15,707 bases of DNA, taken from positions 1 through 15,707 of the forward strand of contig JAPJRE010000050.1 of NCBI GenBank assembly GCA_030824725.1, written 5' to 3'. Position 1 is the first letter of the stretch. Every line of letters begins with the position of its first letter. This document shows positions 8,060 through 14,120 of this stretch, piece after piece. Position numbers and translations under genes: made by a program. Below the pieces are notes generated by a model. It made no database searches. It saw only the letters and a list, made by a program, of their open reading frames with translations, and was not told the origin of the DNA. Source of the DNA: Sphingomonas sp. GTDB taxonomy: Bacteria; Pseudomonadota; Alphaproteobacteria; Sphingomonadales; Sphingomonadaceae.

Positions 8060-9495
8060 AGGTCGTTCGCCTGATCGCCCGCGACGAGCTGCGGCTGATG
8101 CTGCGCAACCGGGTCGCGATGATTGCCTTCGCGCTGCTCGTGCTGCTGACGCTCGTCGCGGTGGCGAGCAGCTGGTCGCACCAGCGCGGCATCGCCGAGC
8201 TGCGCGCGCGGCATGCCCAGGCGGCCGAGGATGCGTTCCACGCCCAGCCGGACCGGCACCCGCACCGCGTGGTCCATTATGGCCATTTCATCTTCCGCCC
8301 GCTGGGGCCGCTGGCGGCGTTCGACCCTGGCGTCGACGCGTTCACCGGCAACAGCATGTTCCTGGAGGGGCACCGGCAGAACACCGCCAATTTTGGCGAT
8401 GTGCGGCAGAGCTCGCTGCTCGTCCGCTTCGGCCAGCTCACCCCCGCCTTCGTGCTGCAGGTGGTGGCGCCGCTGCTGCTGGTCTTTCTCGGCTATGGCG
8501 CGCTCGCCCGCGAGACCGAACGCGGCACGATGCGGCTGCTGATGCTGCAGGGTGTGACGCGGCGGCAGATCGTCGCCGGCAAGCTGCTCGCGCTCGCCAC
8601 CATGGCGCTGCTCGCGGCGCTGCCGGCGCTGCTGGGCTTCGCGCTGATCGCCGGCCAGCCGGGCGCGCTGGCGCTGCCGATGCTGGTGATCGCGCTGGGA
8701 TATTGCGTCTATCTGGCGCTGTGGGTGGTGCTGATCCTGCTCGTCTCGGTGCTGGTCCGCCGCAGCCGCGATGCGCTGCTCGCGCTCGTCGCGCTCTGGG
8801 CGATCGCGGTGGTGCTGCTGCCGCGCGTCGCCCCCGATGTCGCCAGCGCGGCGGTGCCGCTGCAGAACCGCCTCCAGACCGATGTCGCCATCGCCCGCGA
8901 TCTCCGCCGGCTGGGCGACAGCCACAATCCCGACGATCCGCATTTCGCCAAATTCAAGCAGGCGGTGCTCGCCCGCTACGGCGTGACCCGCGTCGAGGAT
9001 CTGCCGGTCAACTACAAAGGGATGCTGGCGGTGGAAGGCGAGCGACTGACGTCGGCGCTGTTCGACCGCTATGCCGGCCGGAGCTACGCCGCACAGGCAC
9101 GCCAGAACGCCATCGTCGATACCGCCGCGGTGCTGAGCCCGGCCATCGCGATCCGCGCGTTGTCGATGGCGGCAGCGGGCACCGACTTCGCGGGGCATCG
9201 CCGCTTCCTCGAACAGGCCGAGGCCTATCGCTATGCGCTGGTGCAGCGGCTGAACGCGATGCAGGCGGAGAAGGTACGCTATAGCGACGATACCGCCGAG
9301 GATGCCGGTGCCGATCGCCGCAAGCGCGTCTCGGCCGCCAACTGGCAGGCCATGCCCGATTTCACCTTTGTCGCGCCGAGCGGCACCGCGCTCGCCAGAG
9401 CTGCGCTGCCCGGCCTGGCCGTGCTGCTCGGCTGGCTGGCCGCAGCCGGCCTGCTGCTCGCGCTGGCGACCCGTCGCCTGGGAGCGTTTCGATGA
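8056..9495 (+). CDS. ABC-2 type permease, DUF3526 family (first subunit)
   Basis: A 479-residue inner-membrane protein. A first membrane helix (about residues 21-39) is followed by a large extracytoplasmic loop of some 90 residues, then hydrophobic segments near 131-150, 177-200, 203-233 and 240-256, a second long hydrophilic segment, and a final helix near the C-terminus (about 448-472). This is the topology of DUF3526/ABC-2 permeases that partner NosF-like ATPases. The first loop is histidine-rich (HPHRVVHYGHF near residues 68-78) and contains FDPGVDAFTGNS. The ATG overlaps the ATPase stop, and its TGA overlaps the next start, so the three genes are translationally coupled. Transport direction and substrate are not evident. 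Confidence 0.88.
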
Positions 9496-10763
9496 CCCTG
9501 TTCCTGCACGAAGTCCGGCTGCTGGCCCGCCAGCGGCTCACCCTGGTGTCGCTCGCGCTGCTCGGGCTGCTGACCGTGGCTGCGCTCGCCGCGGGCATGG
9601 CCGAAGTCGCGCGCCAGCGCGCTGCCATCGCCGCGATTCCCGCCGCGCAGGCGGAGGATGTCGGCGCGATCGCCGCCTGGGTCGATCAGAAGAAGGATGC
9701 CGGCAGCGCCGCCTATTACAGCTTCCATGCGACCTGGGACCCGCCGGCGCCGCTCGCGTTCGCCGCCTTGGGCATGCGCGACGTGGCGCCGTACATCCTG
9801 CGGGTGCGGGCGCTGGGGCTGGAAGCGCAGATCTATGACGGGGACACTTTCAATCCGGAGCTGGCGCTGCCCGGCCGGTTCGACTTCGCCTTCGTCCTCG
9901 TCTTTCTCGCGCCGCTGTTCGTGATCGCGCTGTTCCACGATCTCGTCTCCGGCGAGCGCGAGGCCGGGCGCCAGCGCACGCTGGAGGCGCTGCCGCGGGG
10001 CGGCGCGGCACTATGGCGGCGGCGGACCGCGCTGCGGCTGGGGCTGCTCTGGGCGACACTCGCACTACCCTTCGTCGTCGCTGCCGTGCTGGAAGGCGTG
10101 GGCGCGCTCGCCATCCTGCTCGTGCTGGCGGTGATCGCCGCCTATCTGCTGTTCTGGATCGCGCTGGCGGCGCTGGTCGGTCGCCTGCGCTGGAGCTCGG
10201 TCGCCAATGCCGCGACGCTGGCGGCGGCCTGGCTGGTGCTGGTGCTGATCGTGCCGACGCTCGCCAATGTGCTGATCAACCAGGCAATCCCGGTCGACCA
10301 GGGCGCCGAGATCGCGCTCGCGCAGCGCGAGGTGGTCAACCGCGCCTGGGACATTCCGCGCGAAGCGACGATGCAGCGCTTCTATGCCGCGCATCCCGAA
10401 TGGGCGGACTCGCCGCCGCTGGGGCCGCAGTTCCACTACAAATGGTATTTCGCTTTCCACCAGAATGGCGACGAAAGCGTCGCGCCGCGCGTGCGCGCCT
10501 ATCGTGCCGGGCTGGAGCGGCGCGATGCGGCGGGCAGGGCGCTGGGCTGGCTGCTGCCGTCGGTGGGCGTCCAGGCGCTGTTGACGCGGCTGGCGCATAC
10601 CGATCTCGCTGCGCAACTCGCCTATCAGGATCGCATCCGCGCCTTCCACGCGCGGCTGCGGGCCTTCTACTACGACTATCTTTTCCACGACCGGCCATTC
10701 GGAAAGGTGGATTTCGACCGTGCGCCGCGCTTCGCGTCGCCGGCGCCGCTCAGCCGATCGTGA
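9492..10763 (+). CDS. ABC-2 type permease, DUF3526 family (second subunit)
   Basis: A 423-residue membrane protein with the same plan as the preceding gene. It has one N-terminal helix (about 18-38), an extracytoplasmic loop with SFHATWDPPAPLAF, a cluster of hydrophobic segments from about residue 128 to 260, then a long hydrophilic region with HPEW and QFHYKWYFAFHQ before a weakly hydrophobic C-terminal part. It probably forms a heterodimeric channel with its neighbour. The start is the ATG of an ATGA overlap. The pair looks like an old duplication that has diverged. It is the last intact gene of the operon; a CobW-type fragment follows on the same strand. Confidence 0.87.
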   Translation: MTLFLHEVRLLARQRLTLVSLALLGLLTVAALAAGMAEVARQRAAIAAIPAAQAEDVGAIAAWVDQKKDAGSAAYYSFHATWDPPAPLAFAALGMRDVAPYILRVRALGLEAQIYDGDTFNPELALPGRFDFAFVLVFLAPLFVIALFHDLVSGEREAGRQRTLEALPRGGAALWRRRTALRLGLLWATLALPFVVAAVLEGVGALAILLVLAVIAAYLLFWIALAALVGRLRWSSVANAATLAAAWLVLVLIVPTLANVLINQAIPVDQGAEIALAQREVVNRAWDIPREATMQRFYAAHPEWADSPPLGPQFHYKWYFAFHQNGDESVAPRVRAYRAGLERRDAAGRALGWLLPSVGVQALLTRLAHTDLAAQLAYQDRIRAFHARLRAFYYDYLFHDRPFGKVDFDRAPRFASPAPLSRS

Positions 10764-10845
10764 GCGCGCCGGCGAGGTCGCCCGGCGCCGGCCCGCCTGC
10801 GGCGAGCCTGGCGGCACGACCGCGCTCGATGCGGGCGAACCGGCG

Positions 10846-10917
10846 CTGATCCCGGTCCGCCTGCTCACTGGGTTCCTCGGCAGCGGCAAGACGACGCCGC
10901 GCAACCATCGGGGGTGA
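10846..10917 (+). pseudogene. remnant of a CobW/COG0523 GTPase (N-terminal P-loop)
   Basis: The frame reads LIPVRLLTGFLGSGKTT, the hallmark N-terminus of CobW/COG0523 metal-chaperone GTPases (I-P-V-x-x-L-T-G-F-L-G-x-G-K-T-T). It continues PRNHRG and stops at 10915-10917. Intact members read roughly GKTTLLNH, so the Leu-Leu pair is changed to Pro-Arg and the protein ends within about 10 residues of Walker A instead of running to 300-400 residues. No plausible in-frame start precedes it, and no further CobW sequence is visible downstream. It begins about 80 bases after the second permease on the same strand, as if once the next gene of that operon. Confidence 0.72.
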
Positions 10918-10985
10918 ACGCCGACATTACCATGCGACCGCGATTCTGCACCGTCACCCGCGAGCCTGCGCCGCCGCGTGCCGGG

Positions 10986-11093
10986 CAATCCGGTAACCGC
11001 TTGGTCGAGCGTCCAGCTGTGGACGTACCAGCCGCGCCACCACCAGCGGAGGTCTTCGCCGTTGGCATCCTCGATCACGCGGAAGAGTCGCAC
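10986..11093 (-). pseudogene. remnant of an M1-family metallopeptidase C-terminus
   Basis: The minus-strand frame reads FRVIEDANGEDLRWWWRG followed by WYVHSWTLDQAV. This resembles the C-terminal part of M1 aminopeptidase-like proteins (FF-R-x-x-E-D-A-x-G-x-D-L-x-W-F-W-R-G-W-F, then L-D-Q-A-V), as remembered. No HExxH catalytic domain is present; upstream in this frame lies the end of the sensor-kinase gene. The similarity fades after about residue 35, into low-complexity Arg-rich sequence. This is a fragment, probably non-functional. The assignment rests on motif memory and needs a search. Confidence 0.55.
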
Positions 11094-11104
11094 CCGTATT
11101 CGGT

Positions 11105-12184
11105 TCAGTACTCGAGCAACGGCCGTGCGCTCGAGCCCCCAAGAGGCAAGTTCAGCCTGAAAATGGATTGCGTGCCGCTGCGGCCATATACGGCGTCGCC
11201 GCCATGGGCCCGAGCGATGGCTCGGACAACGGCGAGACCCAATCCCGTCCCTTGTGTGTCCTGTCTGTCCCTCGCAAATGGGTCGAACACCCGATTCTCA
11301 AAACCGGCGCGAAGGCCCGGCCCTTCATCGATGACGCTCACCGAAGCGACCGTGTCGGTGAAATAGGTCTCAATCCGGACCACGCAGGGGGCGGCATGGC
11401 GGCGCGCGTTTTCGACGAGCGCGATGATCGCCTGATGGAGGCGGGCGGGGTCGCCCCTGACGCACCCGGGCTGCAGGTCCAGTACGAGGTCGAACCCCGC
11501 AGGCGCGAGCATCGCGGAAAGGGCGGGTGCCAGCGCCTCTATTTCCGCGGCGAGGTCGACCTCCGTCAGCATCAATTCCAACCGCCCGCTGTCTGCAAGG
11601 CTGACGCTGCGCAAGTCCTCGACAAGCCGTGTCAGACCGTCGACCTGCTGCAGCAACCCGGCGATCAGCTCCGCGTCGAGCTGGAAGACGCCGTCCCGCG
11701 CCCCCTGCAACCGCCCGCGCAGGATCGTGAGCGGGGTGCGCAATTCATGCGCGATCTGCGCATTCCATGTCGACAGGTCCTCGGACATGCCCTGCAACCG
11801 TCTCGCCATGGCGTTGAAGTCCGCGATCAGCAGCGCCGTCTCGCCATGTGCGTCGGAAGTCTCCTCCACCCTGGTCGCCAGATCCCCGCCGGCGATGCGG
11901 CGCGCGGCGTCGCCCAGGGTACGCAGCGGAAGGACGATCCGCCTGGACACCCAAAGCGCGATTCCCAGCGCCAGCAGCGCGCCGAACAGACAACCGGTGA
12001 GAAGGATGCCAAGGTCGAGGCCTGTGAAATCATCGGCTCCGGGCGGCGAAGGGGGGAGGATGTGCAGCCGTTCGAGCGCTGCGTAGACGATGTAGAAGGT
12101 CGCCGAAGTGGCGACGATCGCCATCGTCGCGAGTGCCGCCATCACCAGCGCCAGCTGGCGGGTAAGGCTGATCGGCTTCCTCAT
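11105..12184 (-). CDS. sensor histidine kinase, AdeS-like
   Basis: A 359-residue inner-membrane sensor kinase. Two membrane helices (about 12-36 and 57-79) flank a very short periplasmic loop of some 20 residues, followed by a HAMP region (about 80-132). The H-box is WNAQIAHELRTPLTIL with phospho-accepting His146. The ATPase domain shows VENARRH (Asn259), IDEGPG (Asp286) and GTGLGLAVV (312-320). The sequence around the H-box, including GRLQG and DGVF, closely follows Acinetobacter AdeS as remembered. Its ATG overlaps the regulator stop by ATGA, so the two are co-translated. The tiny periplasmic loop suggests sensing within or near the membrane. It should phosphorylate the regulator encoded just upstream in the operon. 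Confidence 0.93.
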   Translation of the reverse strand: MRKPISLTRQLALVMAALATMAIVATSATFYIVYAALERLHILPPSPPGADDFTGLDLGILLTGCLFGALLALGIALWVSRRIVLPLRTLGDAARRIAGGDLATRVEETSDAHGETALLIADFNAMARRLQGMSEDLSTWNAQIAHELRTPLTILRGRLQGARDGVFQLDAELIAGLLQQVDGLTRLVEDLRSVSLADSGRLELMLTEVDLAAEIEALAPALSAMLAPAGFDLVLDLQPGCVRGDPARLHQAIIALVENARRHAAPCVVRIETYFTDTVASVSVIDEGPGLRAGFENRVFDPFARDRQDTQGTGLGLAVVRAIARAHGGDAVYGRSGTQSIFRLNLPLGGSSARPLLEY

Positions 12185-12858
12185 GCTCGCGACCAGAGCC
12201 GGTAACCGACGCCGCGAACGCCTTCGGGCATTTCGGGAGCGCCGGCCTGTTCCAGCTTGCGGCGCAGCTTGCTGATGTGGCTATCCACCGTGCGATCGAG
12301 CGCATCCGATCCCGGCAGGCACGCATCGAGCAGTTCGCTGCGGCTGAACACCCGCGTCGGCGTGCGGGCCATGTGGGTCAGCAGCCGAAACTCGGTGAGC
12401 GTCAGCGCGACCTCGCCCCGCTTCGTGCGAACGATGTGCGCGATCGTGTCGATCTCGACCGTACCGATCCGCAGCACGCCGCCCGCGGCACCGGGGCCCG
12501 CGCGGCGCAGCACGGCCTTCACCCGCGCCACCACCTCCACCGGGTTGAACGGCTTGACGACATAGTCGTCGGCACCGATGCGCAGCGCCTGCAGCTTATC
12601 GATGTCCTGGTCGAGCGCGGTAAGCACCAGCACCGGCGTGCTGCCCCGCCGTCGTACTTCGGACAGCACCTCCCAGCCATCGGCCAGCGGCATCGTGATG
12701 TCGAGCAGCAGCACGTCGGGCTTGAGCGACAGGTGCAGGTCCAGCGCGGTGCGGCCGTCGCCAGCCTGCACGGTGCGGAAGCCCTCGCGCTCCAGATAGG
12801 CGCGCAAGATGTCGGCGATATCCTTGTCGTCTTCGGCGATCAGGGCAAGCGGGTTCAT
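12181..12858 (-). CDS. OmpR-family response regulator, AdeR-like
   Basis: A 225-residue regulator. The receiver domain has acidic residues Asp10-Asp11, phospho-accepting Asp53 in LLLDITMP, Thr80 in LVLTALDQD and Lys102 in VVKPFNP. The C-terminal winged-helix DNA-binding domain has LTLTEFRLL, then ALDRTVDSHISKLRRKLE and VRGVGYRLW. The run TALDQDIDK-x-x-ALRIGADD and the DAL-x-RTVDSH segment match Acinetobacter AdeR as I recall it. The ATG at 12858 gives the standard receiver N-terminus; the longer open frame upstream runs across the divergent pump promoter and is not expected to be coding. It is divergent from the RND pump genes by 127 bases and likely activates them. Confidence 0.94.
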   Translation of the reverse strand: MNPLALIAEDDKDIADILRAYLEREGFRTVQAGDGRTALDLHLSLKPDVLLLDITMPLADGWEVLSEVRRRGSTPVLVLTALDQDIDKLQALRIGADDYVVKPFNPVEVVARVKAVLRRAGPGAAGGVLRIGTVEIDTIAHIVRTKRGEVALTLTEFRLLTHMARTPTRVFSRSELLDACLPGSDALDRTVDSHISKLRRKLEQAGAPEMPEGVRGVGYRLWSRA

Positions 12859-12918
12859 GCGGGGCGGGCTCCGGCGGGCATGGCAACGTCCTATCAGCGA
12901 AGACGAAGCCGCCGCCAG

Positions 12919-12960
12919 TGCGCCTCCACAAAGCCTCCACACAATCTCGACGGAGGCGCA
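12919..12960. repeat. 9-bp inverted repeat in the regulator/pump spacer
   Basis: TGCGCCTCC (12919-12927) is the exact reverse complement of GGAGGCGCA (12952-12960), with 24 bases between. The left arm overlaps the first copy of a direct repeat. It may be part of a regulator site or could form a hairpin in the transcript leader. Confidence 0.5.
12922..12941. promoter_or_regulatory. tandem GCCTCCACA repeat, candidate response-regulator box
   Basis: GCCTCCACA occurs at 12922-12930 and again at 12933-12941, a period of 11 bases (about one helical turn), as expected for head-to-tail binding of an OmpR-family dimer. On the other strand each copy reads TGTGGAGGC. It lies about 45 bases before the adaptor start and about 65 before the regulator start. 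Acinetobacter AdeR is known to bind a direct repeat in the equivalent spacer. Confidence 0.6.
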
Positions 12961-12985
12961 ACCGGATGCGCGGCTAGGCGCCGGC

Positions 12986-14110
12986 ATGATGGCTCGAACG
13001 CTTTTCCGAACCCTGCCGATCGTGCTGACGGCTGCCGGCGCGCTGGGGGCGTGCTCTGCCGACACGTCGCCCGCCCCGGCGACGCAGGAGGTGGAGGTGC
13101 TGACGTTGCGCGTTTCGCCGCAGGCCGTGGTCGCGAGCGACGAACTGCCGGGCAGGGTCGTCGCGTTCCGCACGGCCGAGATCCGGCCGCAGGTGGGCGG
13201 GATCCTGCAGCGCCGCCGGTTCGAGCAGGGCGCGATGGTACGCGCCGGGCAGGTACTGTTCGAGATCAGCCCCGCGTCGCTGCGCGCTGATGCCGTTACG
13301 GCGCGTGCGACCCTGCAGAAGGCCGTCGCCGTCTATGCCCGCGCGCGGACCCAGGCGGAGCGACTGGAGCCGCTGGTCGCCGCCGATGCGATCAGCCGCC
13401 AGAGCTATGACGATGCCGTCGCCGCGCGCGATCAGGCCGCCGCCGAGCTCGCCGAAGCCCGCGCGACCCTGCGTCGCCGCTGGATCGACCTTGGCTTCGC
13501 CCGGGTGAGAGCGCCGATCGGCGGACGGATCGGCGCCGCGAACCTGACCGAAGGCGCGCTGGTGACCGCCGCCGACACGACGCCGCTCGCCACCATCCAG
13601 CAGATCGACAGGGTCTATGTCGACGTCCGCCAGCCTGCCGAGCGCTATGCGCAGCTCCGCGCCGCGGGCGGGGCCACGGGCCCGGTAGAGATCGTCCTGG
13701 CATCGGGTGCGACGCATCCGATCAAGGGGCGCATCCTGTTTTCGGACGTCGCCGTCGATCCGGCGACTGGCGACGCGCTGGTCCGCGTCGAAGTTTCCAA
13801 TCCAGATGAACGCCTGCTGCCGGGCATGTTCGTCCGCGCCCGCCTGCCGCGTGCGCCGATGCCGGCCGCGCTGACCGTGCCGCAACAGGCCGTCACCCGC
13901 GCCGACGACGGTACCGCCCAGCTGGCGGTGCTGGATTCGCAGGACCGCGTGCATCTCCGGCGCGTGGAACTGGGGCCGATCGTCGACGGCCGATATGTCG
14001 TCCTCTTCGGGCTTCGTGCCGGCGAGGTGCTGATCGTCGAGGGGCAGGATCGCGTCGAGCCGAGCACCCCGGTGAAGCAACGCCCCTGGCGCGATCGCAG
14101 CGCGGGCTGA
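12986..14110 (+). CDS. RND efflux periplasmic adaptor (membrane fusion protein), AdeA-like lipoprotein
   Basis: From ATG 12986 the product has 374 residues. It begins with a lipoprotein signal: the MMARTLFRTL segment, a hydrophobic core and the lipobox LGAC, with Cys23 the predicted lipidated residue. The mature part has the adaptor family order: RVVAFRTAEIRPQVGGIL (first beta/lipoyl half), a helical hairpin around residues 110-160 with LEPLVAADAISRQSYDDA, the second lipoyl half RVRAPIGGRIGAANLTEGALV, then IQQIDRVYVDVRQ and the beta-barrel with LLPGMFVRARL. It would link the inner-membrane pump to an outer-membrane channel. The pump gene starts 10 bases downstream. An in-frame ATG at 12989 is an equivalent start. 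Similarity to AdeA/MexX-type adaptors is strong by motif. Confidence 0.94.
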   Translation: MMARTLFRTLPIVLTAAGALGACSADTSPAPATQEVEVLTLRVSPQAVVASDELPGRVVAFRTAEIRPQVGGILQRRRFEQGAMVRAGQVLFEISPASLRADAVTARATLQKAVAVYARARTQAERLEPLVAADAISRQSYDDAVAARDQAAAELAEARATLRRRWIDLGFARVRAPIGGRIGAANLTEGALVTAADTTPLATIQQIDRVYVDVRQPAERYAQLRAAGGATGPVEIVLASGATHPIKGRILFSDVAVDPATGDALVRVEVSNPDERLLPGMFVRARLPRAPMPAALTVPQQAVTRADDGTAQLAVLDSQDRVHLRRVELGPIVDGRYVVLFGLRAGEVLIVEGQDRVEPSTPVKQRPWRDRSAG

Positions 14111-14120
14111 GGACAGGATC

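Larger units (their letters stand above)
10764..11104. other. gene-debris region between two loci
   Basis: These 341 bases contain no intact gene. They hold a CobW-type fragment on the plus strand and an M1-peptidase C-terminal fragment on the minus strand (listed separately). They separate the receptor/ABC locus from the efflux locus. No convincing terminator with a T-tract is visible for either converging transcript. Confidence 0.7.

Noticed and set aside
12859..13173. N-terminal extension of the response regulator into the adaptor gene
   Set aside because: The receiver domain starts normally at 12858; the extension crosses the divergent regulatory spacer.
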